Shown: piece after piece, positions 17,125 through 25,348 of the stretch
Layout of the letters: every line of letters starts with the position of its first letter
How positions within the stretch are numbered: the stretch's first letter is position 1
NCBI RefSeq assembly: GCF_003466125.1
Contig: NZ_QSOC01000001.1
Location: 235,632 to 299,631 of the forward strand
Length of the DNA stretch: 64,000 bases
Reading direction: 5' to 3'
Source of the DNA: Collinsella sp. TM10-22
GTDB lineage: Bacteria; Actinomycetota; Coriobacteriia; Coriobacteriales; Coriobacteriaceae
Translations under genes and position numbers: made by a program
Notes under the pieces: model-generated
Databases searched by the model: none
What the model was told of the DNA's origin: nothing
Seen by the model: the letters and a program-made list of their open reading frames with translations, nothing else

Positions 17125-18622
17125 TCAACGAAAGGCAGGTGCAATCCTTGGCTATTTAAATATTATCGTAAAAAACCTGGTCAATTTGGTTTATACACCC
17201 ATGCTGCTTTCCTTTGTGGGTCAGGCAGATTATGGTGTTTATCAAACAGCGAATTCATTTGTATTTTCGCTCACACTTCTGACTTTCGGCTTCTCTGAAG
17301 CGTATGTTCGTTTCTACACACAAAAACGCGCAAATGGTACGGCAGACGATATCCGAGCGCTTAATGGAATGTATCTAGTTTTGTATGTAGGCATCTGCGC
17401 TGTCGCCTTAACACTCGGACTGTTGTTTGCGGCAAACGTTGATTACTATTTTGCAGACAGTTTTACAACAGCCCAAGTGGGACTTGCCGGCAAGCTTATG
17501 GCTATCATGGCAGTCAATGTAACATGCACATTGTTTTCAACAGTTTTCGATGCATACATCGTTGCTCATGAACAGTTTAAGTATCAGCAAACTCGACAGA
17601 TGTTCACAACTTTGGCAACTCCAGGCATCGCTTTGCTACTTTTGAATATAGGCTTGGGAGCGGTGGGAGTTGCTCTTGCTCAGCTAACGGTTGTTGCGCT
17701 CCTTCTATTTCTTAATGCTCGATTTGCATATGTAAAACTTGGGATGCGTTTTAGTTTAAAACGTATTGATGTGGGGCTTTTTCGTGCTATAGCAACGTTC
17801 AGCGCATGGATTTTTATAAATCAAATATGTGACCTTGTTAACCAAAGTGTACCAAACATGATGTTGGGTGCGCTCACGAGCGCTGTTACTGTCTCGGTGT
17901 TCGCTGTATCAATTCAAATTCGTCAGGTGTTCTGTTCGCTCTCAACTACAATGTCGAACGTCTTTGTACCTAAGATCAACCGCATCGTAGCAGAATCCGA
18001 CGACAATAATGTGCTCACTGCGCTCATGACTCGTGTGGGACGCTATCAGATAATCCTATTCTGTTGGGTCTACTGTGGATTCGTGCTCGTTGGACGATTC
18101 TTTGTTACTAAGTGGGCAGGTGAAGGGTTTATCGACGCATATTATCTGATTTGCGCAATGACTCTCCCGGTTGGCGTCCCTCTTTGCCAGAACACAGGTA
18201 TCGAGATTCAGCGCGCAAAGAACAGACACAAAGCGCGAAGCGTCGTCTATCTCTTTATGGCGTTATTAAACGTTGCCTTCACCTGGATCGCCTCTCCTTA
18301 TCTCGGATATTGGGCTCCCGCCATCGCCTACATTGCAAGCATCGCCCTGGGCAATGGCCTTTTTATGAACTGGTATTATCAGAACCGCATCGGGCTTGAC
18401 ATGATCTTCTTCTGGAAGCGTAACCTGCCCGTGGTGCTAGCGTCTGCGGCGGTTCTTGCCGCCTGCAAGGGGCTGAGCATTTTTCTTCCTGTCACGAGCT
18501 GGCTGCTATTCCTCGCTTGGGGAGCCGCGTACACCGTATTGTTCGCGGCCGCAATGTGGCATTTTGTTCTTGATTCCGATGAAAAGGCGGGGGTTGCCGC
18601 CAGATTGCCTTTTTTTCGTTAG
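17117..18622 (+). CDS. Wzx-like oligosaccharide flippase (MOP superfamily)
   Basis: 501 residues with 12-14 predicted membrane spans from visible hydrophobic blocks. The N-terminus ILGYLNIIVKNLVNLVYTPML followed by SFVGQADYGVYQT matches polysaccharide export proteins of the MATE/Wzx type. It would move the lipid-linked repeat unit across the cytoplasmic membrane for the polymerase at 13771. The last third is more GC-rich than the first two thirds, which hints at a recombination junction within or near the gene. Confidence 0.85.
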   Translation: MASQRKAGAILGYLNIIVKNLVNLVYTPMLLSFVGQADYGVYQTANSFVFSLTLLTFGFSEAYVRFYTQKRANGTADDIRALNGMYLVLYVGICAVALTLGLLFAANVDYYFADSFTTAQVGLAGKLMAIMAVNVTCTLFSTVFDAYIVAHEQFKYQQTRQMFTTLATPGIALLLLNIGLGAVGVALAQLTVVALLLFLNARFAYVKLGMRFSLKRIDVGLFRAIATFSAWIFINQICDLVNQSVPNMMLGALTSAVTVSVFAVSIQIRQVFCSLSTTMSNVFVPKINRIVAESDDNNVLTALMTRVGRYQIILFCWVYCGFVLVGRFFVTKWAGEGFIDAYYLICAMTLPVGVPLCQNTGIEIQRAKNRHKARSVVYLFMALLNVAFTWIASPYLGYWAPAIAYIASIALGNGLFMNWYYQNRIGLDMIFFWKRNLPVVLASAAVLAACKGLSIFLPVTSWLLFLAWGAAYTVLFAAAMWHFVLDSDEKAGVAARLPFFR

Positions 18623-18631
18623 GGGCCATTT

Positions 18632-19834
18632 ATGCCTAATCCTGTTATTTGTACGATCTCTGACGCCTGCTGCGGCTGTGGTGCCTGCTCCGCTGCCTGC
18701 CCTAAGGGTTGCATTTCCATGGAGCGAAACGGTCTTGGCTTTTCCTTTTCTATTGTGGATCCCGAGGCCTGCATCGCCTGCGGTGCTTGCGAGCGCGCCT
18801 GTCCCGCGATAGGGGAGCGGTCTGTCGACCAACTGCAATTAGTCTCATGGGCGAAGTCCGACTCATCAGAGCTGCTGGATCGGTCCTCATCCGGCGGCAT
18901 GTTCGGGCTCCTTGCTCGCAACGTGCTTTCAGAAGGTGGTGTCGTCTGCGGTGCGGCCTTCGATGATGGATGTCGCATGGTCCACCATGTGCTCGTTGAC
19001 AACGAAGCCGGTCTCGATGCCCTTATGCGTTCCAAATATGTGCAGAGCTCTATCGGGAAAGAGGTGTACAGGGGAGTTCGTAACGCAATTCGTTCCGGCC
19101 GACGCGTCCTCTTTGCCGGTACCGCTTGCCAGGTCGCGGGCATGAGGGGATATCTTGGAAAGCTCGGTGAGAGTGACCTTTTCCTGTCCGTCGACGTCAT
19201 CTGCCACGGCGTTCCCTCTCCAGAGCTCTGGTCGCGTTGGATCGACTACCGTGGCGAGGCCTTCGGGTCTGACGTCCGCGACGTCAATATGCGGAATAAG
19301 ACAACCGGATGGTTATCTTATTCCACTGCGTACAAGCACGTAGCGGAGAAAGATAACGCCGGGGGTATCGAATCACAGGTGTACGGAGAGGACTGGTACA
19401 TGAAGGCTTTCCTGTCAAACGCCAGCCTTCGCTCGTCCTGCCTTGCATGTCCAGCAAAACGCTCGAGTGGCTCGGATATCACACTCGGTGACTTTTGGGG
19501 TTTCCAGAATACTCATCCCGAGGTTGACTGCTCCAAGGGCGTTTCGGCCGTCCTGTGTAATACCGAAAAGGGTGAGCGCGCTTTTAAGGCAATTTCGAGG
19601 CTTACCGTGAACGGTCCGACGACCCTAGACGAGGTCATTGTCGGTAATCCCAGTCTTATTAGCTCAGTGTGCCCACATCCGAAACGGGACGAGTTCTTGA
19701 ATGACGTGGCCTCCGGATCCTCCATCCCGGACCTTATGGCTAAGTGGAAATTCCGCCAGTCTCTTCGACAGCGCGTTCGCGGCAAACTTAGCGCTTTTAA
19801 ACGTCGTTTGAAGAAGCTCCAAATTTTGGATTAA
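18632..19834 (+). CDS. FrhB-family (coenzyme F420 hydrogenase/dehydrogenase beta-like) iron-sulfur protein
   Basis: 400 residues. Two 4Fe-4S ferredoxin motifs lie at the N-terminus: CCGCGACSAACP at residues 13-24 and CIACGACERACP near 47-58. FrhB-like domains follow (SSGGMFGLLARNVL, AGTACQVAG, VDVICHGVPSP, then CPAKRSSGSDITLGDFWG). Members in polysaccharide loci have no proven reaction; a redox step on a sugar or pyruvyl group is inferred. It follows the flippase by 9 bp and is the last clear capsule gene. Its GC content is higher than that of the genes just upstream. Confidence 0.85.
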   Translation: MPNPVICTISDACCGCGACSAACPKGCISMERNGLGFSFSIVDPEACIACGACERACPAIGERSVDQLQLVSWAKSDSSELLDRSSSGGMFGLLARNVLSEGGVVCGAAFDDGCRMVHHVLVDNEAGLDALMRSKYVQSSIGKEVYRGVRNAIRSGRRVLFAGTACQVAGMRGYLGKLGESDLFLSVDVICHGVPSPELWSRWIDYRGEAFGSDVRDVNMRNKTTGWLSYSTAYKHVAEKDNAGGIESQVYGEDWYMKAFLSNASLRSSCLACPAKRSSGSDITLGDFWGFQNTHPEVDCSKGVSAVLCNTEKGERAFKAISRLTVNGPTTLDEVIVGNPSLISSVCPHPKRDEFLNDVASGSSIPDLMAKWKFRQSLRQRVRGKLSAFKRRLKKLQILD

Positions 19835-19909
19835 CATCCTGTTCGCAATCTTTACCCATTAGATTTTGGCTTCATTTGGCATTCATCCATCTTAGACAAT
19901 CGCTGGATT

Positions 19910-20521
19910 TTGGTGACTACTCTGATTGGAACATTGATTAGCAATATCGTGAACTCTGCTAAAGGCTTACGACAGCGACATCAGTTTCTTGTTGAATTCA
20001 GTATTGCCTTCATCTGGAATCTGGTTGGCATTCTTCTTCCGACAATAGCCTGTGGCATATTGCTTCAAATCTCTGGGCTACAGTCTTTCTGCGAGTATTT
20101 ATTGAGCGATCTGAGCAAGGCGGCTTTCAGCTTTTCTTCTGCTTCACTTCTTTGTGTTGAGCTAATTCATGGCAATTGTTCAGAAATTCACTCGGGTATT
20201 AAATGGGGCGTTGGAATTCTTCTATTAATGCTTTCGCTTTTGCTGTCTTGTGGGCTGGCAGTCAACCAGATACTTTTTGAGTCGTCCTATCTTAAGGATC
20301 AGGCTAGCATGTCTCCTTTCATTAATTCACTGGTCGCACTATCCGTCTCAGCATATTTGGCAGCTATGTCTTGTGCCGGCAGCGACATGGGCTATGAGCC
20401 AGATGAATTTGTGGAAGATGAAGCGAGCGATAACGGGTACATTATTAGTGCCGATGATTTGGAATCATTAATTCGTGATGTATGGAGCCTCGGTCGCAGC
20501 GAGAATGGCGATAAAGATTGA
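19910..20521 (+). CDS. Unknown four-helix membrane protein, first of a three-gene module
   Basis: I do not recognise this 203-residue protein. It has four hydrophobic segments, roughly residues 33-56, 68-88, 96-118 and 133-155, and then an acidic soluble tail (EPDEFVEDEASDNG). The best start is a weak TTG at 19910, or GTG at 19913; neither has a good Shine-Dalgarno. Its stop overlaps the TTG start of the next gene by 4 bp (TTGA), so translation is coupled. It is AT-rich and lies just after the capsule locus. Confidence 0.6.
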   Translation: MVTTLIGTLISNIVNSAKGLRQRHQFLVEFSIAFIWNLVGILLPTIACGILLQISGLQSFCEYLLSDLSKAAFSFSSASLLCVELIHGNCSEIHSGIKWGVGILLLMLSLLLSCGLAVNQILFESSYLKDQASMSPFINSLVALSVSAYLAAMSCAGSDMGYEPDEFVEDEASDNGYIISADDLESLIRDVWSLGRSENGDKD

Positions 20522-21120
20522 ACGCACTAGAGTTCTTAATTTCATTATTGACGGGTCTATGTACGCTTTTGTCGGTGCTTGCGGCCTATAGGGCTGTACA
20601 TTCCACACCCAAATTCAAAATGAGCGCAAAAGCTCTTCCGCAGTTAAATGATTGCTATCATTCCAATGACGACTCTCATATCTTTTCCGATCCAGATGTA
20701 ATCAAAACGATTGAGATTATCCGCGACTCTGTTTCACGTCTGAATGCGGAGCTTGCTGAATCAAGCAACAAGAACGATTGGTATTCGTCATTGATGGATT
20801 CCGAGTTCAAATCCGCTCTGCTAAGTACGGTTTCCAAGTGTCTGCGAATTCCCACTAACGAGTTATCAAAACAGATAATCGAAACCCTATTTGTAAGTAC
20901 TTCCAGCTTTTTACGCGCGGCAAAACTTCTTTATCTTAATAAAGATGTGCAGAGCGCCATTGCGGAATACGCTGAAATTTGCTCCATTGCTAAATGTAGG
21001 GTCGATTTTTGCAACGCTTATGTTGAGACCGATTCAGCAGTCAATAATGAAAGCACATATAACCGCGACAGCAACTTTGCTAATAGGCAAATTTCCGACA
21101 GAAACATTTTAGTGGGGTAA
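20518..21120 (+). CDS. Unknown membrane-anchored helical protein, second of the module
   Basis: Not recognised. 200 residues with one N-terminal hydrophobic anchor (FLISLLTGLCTLLSVLAAYRAV, residues 5-27) followed by a soluble, helix-rich and moderately acidic region. No catalytic motif is evident. It is coupled to the upstream membrane protein by a 4-bp TTGA overlap, and the next gene starts 2 bp after its stop. A scaffold or partner of the four-helix protein is a reasonable but unproved guess. Confidence 0.6.
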   Translation: MNALEFLISLLTGLCTLLSVLAAYRAVHSTPKFKMSAKALPQLNDCYHSNDDSHIFSDPDVIKTIEIIRDSVSRLNAELAESSNKNDWYSSLMDSEFKSALLSTVSKCLRIPTNELSKQIIETLFVSTSSFLRAAKLLYLNKDVQSAIAEYAEICSIAKCRVDFCNAYVETDSAVNNESTYNRDSNFANRQISDRNILVG

Positions 21121-21122
21121 AA

Positions 21123-21608
21123 ATGAACGATAATCCTATCCAGGACATACCGTTATTGGATTTGTTGACGCAAAATTTGAAATCTAACGATATGAAGAAA
21201 TATATCAACTCTTTGGATGCAACCAAAGACGATGACCCTGCCATACAGGAACTGAAGAAGTCCTACGAGGCGTATATTTCGAATGAATCGTTATCTACGG
21301 GGGATGTTGTCTCTTGGAAACCTGGTATGCGCAATCGTACGCTGCCAAACTACAGACAGCCTGCCATTGTGATTGAAAAGTTGCAGTACCCGATTTTTGA
21401 TGAATCGCAAAACGCTGGAAGTCAGTACTTCCATGAGCCCCTTGATTTACGAGTGGGCTTTTTGGATGACAATAATCAGTTCGTTATCTATTTTTATGAT
21501 TCTCGTCGATTTGAAAAATACCGCGGCTCTCTTTCTGAACTCGAGCGTTATCTAGCATTGCTGAAAAACAAGGAAACGCATGAGGAACAGGAGAAGACTG
21601 ACGACTAA
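21123..21608 (+). CDS. Unknown soluble protein with WKPGMRNR and DSRRFE motifs, third of the module
   Basis: 161 residues and soluble. A helical N-terminus (about 1-55) is followed by a beta-rich core: TGDVVSWKPGMRNRTLPNY, QPAIVIEKL, FHEPLDLRVGFLDDNNQF and YFYDSRRFEKY. The motif set (WKxGxxNRxxPxY, PAIV, EPLD, DSRRFE) looks like a conserved small beta domain, but I cannot name a function. The C-terminus is charged (NKETHEEQEKTDD). It is the last gene of a tightly spaced three-gene operon and begins with a clear ATG. Confidence 0.65.
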   Translation: MNDNPIQDIPLLDLLTQNLKSNDMKKYINSLDATKDDDPAIQELKKSYEAYISNESLSTGDVVSWKPGMRNRTLPNYRQPAIVIEKLQYPIFDESQNAGSQYFHEPLDLRVGFLDDNNQFVIYFYDSRRFEKYRGSLSELERYLALLKNKETHEEQEKTDD

Positions 21609-21625
21609 ACTGCATATAAACTTCT

Positions 21626-21709
21626 ATGAATTATTATTTTGCTGCTGATCGAGGCGTTGCTATCACCAAAGAGGGGATTTCGACTATTCCAAACAAACTT
21701 AGGCACTAG
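21626..21709 (+). CDS. Possible 27-residue peptide or gene fragment
   Basis: A short frame beginning MNYYFAADRGVAITKEG, 18 bp after the three-gene module. The residue composition looks protein-like, but the frame is very short and has no strong Shine-Dalgarno. It may be the start of a gene lost by deletion. Confidence 0.2.
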   Translation: MNYYFAADRGVAITKEGISTIPNKLRH

Positions 21710-22172
21710 AATATAGAGGGAACGCCGCAAAGCCGCGCAGGCAATACGTCGGCCGCTTCATCTAAGCTAGGTCGAATTAGCTCTGCAAGAATAATTAAGC
21801 CAAGCGCCTTTCCGGAATTAGAACGACAATTTTTGCTTAGATTGGAAGACTAAGCACTGGGCCTAAAGCCTGACGTCAGAGATACCACCTCCAGCAAACA
21901 AATCGCATAGCAAGGGCTGCGGATAGTGAGGGAGCTGGGAATAGAGATCCCAGCTCCCTCACGTTCTAGCCCAAGTTTCGAATCAAAGAATCATGACTGT
22001 TAAAGATGGACAGCAGCGCCAATTGCAGCAATAAAAAAACAGGGGCGGACATTCGGGTAGATATCTTTTGCCGAACGAAGCGCCATGTTTGCAGAAGGTG
22101 TCCGTGACACTTTGTCACATCACCTTTCTTTCGATTAGCAATCTTCCAGCAATTAAGATCTGAAAGGCGCAA
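21710..22172. other. Non-coding spacer with one perfect hairpin
   Basis: No supported gene on either strand. The only structure is the 15-bp inverted repeat at 21926-21962. The sequence looks like degraded accessory DNA. Confidence 0.4.
21926..21962. repeat. Perfect 15-bp hairpin without a T-run
   Basis: GTGAGGGAGCTGGGA (21926-21940), loop ATAGAGA, and the exact complement (21948-21962). No poly-T follows on either strand. Its geometry (long perfect stem, 7-nt loop) matches the hairpin at 50582-50616. Confidence 0.7.
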
Positions 22173-22343
22173 ATGACTGCAAGACTGTCGTACGCTGGCG
22201 GAGGCAAAGGCGCACTGGTGCGGGCTCAAAATATGGCAGGCGACCAACCAGCAAAAGACTACATCCCCGTTCACCGATTGGCAAAACGATTTACACCTAA
22301 TTGTTGGCACAGCTCAGAGGCATTTTCTTTGTTTACGGCCTGA
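22173..22343 (+). CDS. Possible 56-residue small protein
   Basis: Starts MTARLSYAGGGKGALV, with GAAAGG 5 nt before the ATG at 22173. It ends 79 bp before the LPXTG protein gene. No family is recognised and it may be a chance frame or a gene remnant. Confidence 0.25.
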   Translation: MTARLSYAGGGKGALVRAQNMAGDQPAKDYIPVHRLAKRFTPNCWHSSEAFSLFTA

Positions 22344-22422
22344 TCTCGCTAAACTAATAGCTGCTGCTACCAGGGCATTTTCTGGTGCACATTCTATTGG
22401 CTCTGCGAAGATCGGAGCGGGT

Positions 22423-23517
22423 ATGTCTGCTGCCGAGTCCTACACCAGCCTTCATTACATTGCGATTGTTGCCATGGCCTGCCTATGCGTTTTGCTGGGC
22501 GGGCCTTCTTATGCCGCGGGCGCGGAGAGCCTCATCATCGCGGGCGCGACGTACTCCGAGCCGGGCGTGTCGGGCCCCGGCTGGGCCTGGACCGATGCCG
22601 ACCACCTGGAGCTCAACGGCTACGCGGGCGAGGCCATCGGCGCCGAGGGCGACCTTGTGCTGACGCTTGCCGGGCAGAACTCCGTGACGGAGTCGCATGC
22701 GCCCGATGCGGACATCACGCTGTGCGGCATGGAGGTGTGGGGCAACCTGACGCTTCGCGGCTCCGGGACCCTGACCGCGACGGGCTCGCAGTGCGGGATC
22801 CACGTTTCGCAGGCGCTCGTGGTGGACGAATGCACCGTCGATGCCCGGGCGAACGGGGCCGATATTTCTGACGAGGCGGTGGCGGGCGTGATTGCCCGCG
22901 ACATGGCCGTGCGCGGCGGCGGGCGCGTTATCGCCGCGGGCGCTGGGTCTGGAGCGGGCGTGCGCGCTTATGGTGTGTATCTGCAGGACTCAGGTCTTGG
23001 TGATGGCGCAGCAGGCTGTCGGCTTTCCGTCGATGCCTCGTGGCTCGATGCGACCGGAACCGATGGCGGCGTCGCGTGCACGGGCGGCTCGCTTGTGTCC
23101 GCGCGGCTTGTGACGCCTGTCGGTGGGGCTTTTGGTGCTGGTGGCGTGGTGGATGCTGCCGGTGCGGTGGCACCGCATGTGGTGGTTGAACCCGAGGACG
23201 CCACGGCGCCGGCGGGGGAGACTGACGGGGGCGACGTGCCTGACGATAGCACGGACAAGTCTCCCGGTGATGCTAACCCCGCTGCTGGAGAGCCCACTAC
23301 GGGACCCACGGCAAATCCCGCGCCGAAGCCCGCGGCCGCGACAACCAAGACAACAACGACAGTAACCAAGACCGCGGTCGCCAAAGTCCCCAAACCCAAG
23401 GCTGCCACCGCAACAACTGCGGCACTCCCAAAGACCGGCGACAGCCATTGGATAGCCGTGTCCACATTGCTGTTCGTGCTGGGAACAATGCTCCTGGTCG
23501 CCGCATATCGCTGCTAA
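22423..23517 (+). CDS. LPXTG-type secreted surface protein
   Basis: 364 residues. An N-terminal signal peptide (hydrophobic core IAIVAMACLCVLLG, likely cut after SYAAG) leads to a Gly/Ala-rich beta region with repeated GGG/GAG turns (about residues 35-235). A Pro/Thr/Lys-rich low-complexity stalk follows (about 245-330), then the sorting signal LPKTGDS and a hydrophobic helix. The tail after the helix is only YRC, short of the usual basic cluster. The middle resembles carbohydrate-binding, parallel beta-helix-like surface proteins. The gene is very GC-rich and stands alone between AT-rich accessory genes. Confidence 0.8.
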   Translation: MSAAESYTSLHYIAIVAMACLCVLLGGPSYAAGAESLIIAGATYSEPGVSGPGWAWTDADHLELNGYAGEAIGAEGDLVLTLAGQNSVTESHAPDADITLCGMEVWGNLTLRGSGTLTATGSQCGIHVSQALVVDECTVDARANGADISDEAVAGVIARDMAVRGGGRVIAAGAGSGAGVRAYGVYLQDSGLGDGAAGCRLSVDASWLDATGTDGGVACTGGSLVSARLVTPVGGAFGAGGVVDAAGAVAPHVVVEPEDATAPAGETDGGDVPDDSTDKSPGDANPAAGEPTTGPTANPAPKPAAATTKTTTTVTKTAVAKVPKPKAATATTAALPKTGDSHWIAVSTLLFVLGTMLLVAAYRC

Positions 23518-23611
23518 AGCACCCATTTCGATAGGCTATGTAGAAGGCTATATTCTTAACGACACATTAGTAGAATAGTTTATTACGACAATTGCTCAGG
23601 ATTTTTCTAAC

Positions 23612-24430
23612 ATGAACCACGAATTGGACCATACAGTTGACGCTGCCAAGAAAGAATTAGACGCCGGCCTTCTTGAGCTGTTCGAGCGTTGCAGCTATCT
23701 GTACAACGAGGCATTTTATGCCAATACGGAACTAGCAATCCTTCGCGAACTGTCTAAAGCATCTTCTGACTATGAGAATGAAGTAATTTGCGCTGGCTGC
23801 TTCTTCAGCTTTACACAACTTGCATTAACCGAATCATGTTTCATGAATTGCGCACGGTTATTTGATGCCAAAAGCGAAGTCAGTATTAGGAACTTGATAG
23901 AAGACGTCAAGTCTCATTCTGCTGAAATCGACGCACTTGCAATCTCTATATTCGGTGATCGACCAAACTTTGACAGGCTTAATCCAATCGTTCACCCATT
24001 GGCAGAGGACGAGGAGCGTTTTTACCCCAAGGAAGTTGAGTCTCAACGCTCATATGAAAAACTGTTCGGAAACCATTACAGAATGGTTACTGTGTGTATA
24101 ACCACTCATGACCTTTCCAATTTATGGAAAAAACGACTCAACAGTCTCCGTAAACTAACTGACATGCTTCGCGATCAGCGAAATAAGGTTTTCGCCCATA
24201 GCGACATGGAAGCACTGAAATATGATGAGCTTGTTAGGCGACTTCCTTTAACTTACGGCGAAATTCAAAAACTAATCGACTTCGCACTCGATCTGACAAT
24301 CGAATTATTTGCCAAAATTACTGGTATTGAAAAAGATCGATTGCCCAAAAACTACAACGATATACAAGGCCTCCTAAAATATGCGGAGGTTGGCATGGAG
24401 GCTGTTGAGCAGCATTTGGGTAATCTATAG
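23612..24430 (+). CDS. AbiU2-type HEPN protein, putative abortive-infection factor
   Basis: 272 residues, almost all helical. Near the C-terminal third is LRDQRNKVFAHSD (Arg190-Asn ... His196), which fits the HEPN Rx4-6H ribonuclease motif in the arrangement typical of AbiU2-like proteins. HEPN proteins of this kind often cleave RNA in phage defence or toxin systems. No obvious antitoxin gene is attached; the nearest neighbours are the LPXTG gene 94 bp upstream and a toxin-antitoxin-like pair 270 bp downstream. It is AT-rich. Function is inferred from the motif alone. Confidence 0.65.
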   Translation: MNHELDHTVDAAKKELDAGLLELFERCSYLYNEAFYANTELAILRELSKASSDYENEVICAGCFFSFTQLALTESCFMNCARLFDAKSEVSIRNLIEDVKSHSAEIDALAISIFGDRPNFDRLNPIVHPLAEDEERFYPKEVESQRSYEKLFGNHYRMVTVCITTHDLSNLWKKRLNSLRKLTDMLRDQRNKVFAHSDMEALKYDELVRRLPLTYGEIQKLIDFALDLTIELFAKITGIEKDRLPKNYNDIQGLLKYAEVGMEAVEQHLGNL

Positions 24431-24505
24431 GATTCAAGCGCCTGCAAGTAGTTAAGCATGCGGGCGCTTGAATCTGAGTAGCAGGCAAGCACTTGAATCT
24501 GAGTA
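24431..24505. repeat. 12-bp hairpin plus direct repeat after the HEPN gene
   Basis: GATTCAAGCGCC (24431-24442) and its exact complement (24463-24474) begin at the base after the HEPN stop. CTTGAATCTGAGTA occurs twice, at 24467-24480 and 24492-24505. There is no T-run. It may serve as a terminator or be a scar of insertion. Confidence 0.55.
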
Positions 24506-24511
24506 CGATCC

Positions 24512-24539
24512 TTGACATAAAGCCCGACCATCGCACAAT
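24512..24539 (+). promoter_or_regulatory. Possible promoter for the tandem toxin-antitoxin genes
   Basis: TTGACA (24512-24517), 16-bp spacer, CACAAT (24534-24539), 160 bp before the first antitoxin-like gene. Confidence 0.4.
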
Positions 24540-24698
24540 GACAGTTTTTCATGCCAAAAAGACACTGAAGTGTGAGATAGCTCAAAACTCAACAAATCAA
24601 ATAATCAGCAGTTCAGGTCTTATGGGAATAATTCAATTCGCATCACGTTGCATCTAAGCGGCTGTTTATACTTGGATATAAACACTAAGGAGGCAGCA

Positions 24699-24965
24699 AT
24701 GCTTTGGAGCTATGTTCAGCTAGATGACGGCACTCAGTTTGCCTACTCAGAAACACGAGACGATGGGACCGTTCGCGTAGCCGTCGAGCGCCCGGTTGAT
24801 TTTGGTTTTGACCATGCAGAATGCTTTCTACCTGCGGTCAAATGGTTTAACGTCGAAGGATTTTCTACTGACGATCTGGATTTTTTGACCGAGTTCGTTA
24901 GATCAAACGCTCCGTTTATCTTCGAGCTTGCAGAACGGCAAAAAGCTGGACCGGCGGTGGCATAA
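24699..24965 (+). CDS. Probable antitoxin-like partner of the DUF4160 gene
   Basis: 88 residues, acidic, starting MLWSYVQLDDG. The ATG at 24699 has AAGGAGG 6 nt upstream. Its stop overlaps the start of the DUF4160 gene, a typical antitoxin-toxin arrangement. The first 11 residues and the ribosome binding site are clearly related to the start of the gene at 25349 (MPWNYVQVDDG), although the rest differs. No named family is certain. It could be a DUF2442-like or other small partner of DUF4160. Confidence 0.65.
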   Translation: MLWSYVQLDDGTQFAYSETRDDGTVRVAVERPVDFGFDHAECFLPAVKWFNVEGFSTDDLDFLTEFVRSNAPFIFELAERQKAGPAVA

Positions 24966-25243
24966 TGCCTCGAATTCTTGTTTTTGGACAGTATGTTCTG
25001 TTCTTTTGGATTGCGGAAAACGGAGAACCCGTTCACATCCATGTAGGGGTAAAGAGGGCGGCAGCTAATTCGACTAAGTTTTGGCTCACTAAAAATGGCG
25101 GATGCACAGTTGCGAACAACGAGAGCAAGATTCCGGCTAAGGATCTCAGGGATCTTTCAAAACTAATCACCATGAACCATCGGTACATTTGTGACAAGTG
25201 GCGCGAAACCTTTGGTGATGATTCCCTGACATTCTATTGCTAA
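24965..25243 (+). CDS. DUF4160 family protein, putative toxin-antitoxin component
   Basis: 92 residues. Typical DUF4160 pattern: MPRILVFGQYVLFFWIAENGEPVHIHVGVKRA (P-HxH motif in PVHIHV), later DLSKLITMNHRYICDKWRETF (conserved W). DUF4160 proteins are usually encoded beside a small acidic protein, as here, and are suspected toxin-antitoxin components; no activity is established. It overlaps the upstream gene by one base. Confidence 0.75.
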   Translation: MPRILVFGQYVLFFWIAENGEPVHIHVGVKRAAANSTKFWLTKNGGCTVANNESKIPAKDLRDLSKLITMNHRYICDKWRETFGDDSLTFYC

Positions 25244-25348
25244 ACCGCAATTGAGCCATGATTACGCTTGTCGACATATCCGCTGTCGGCTCTCGCGTGT
25301 TACCTCGCCACGACGTCCGCGAGGCGTATCTATTTAAAGGAGGCGGAC

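Noticed and set aside
21966..22310. Minus-strand frame of 114 codons in the gap after the three-gene module
   Set aside because: No ribosome binding site and no protein-like pattern.
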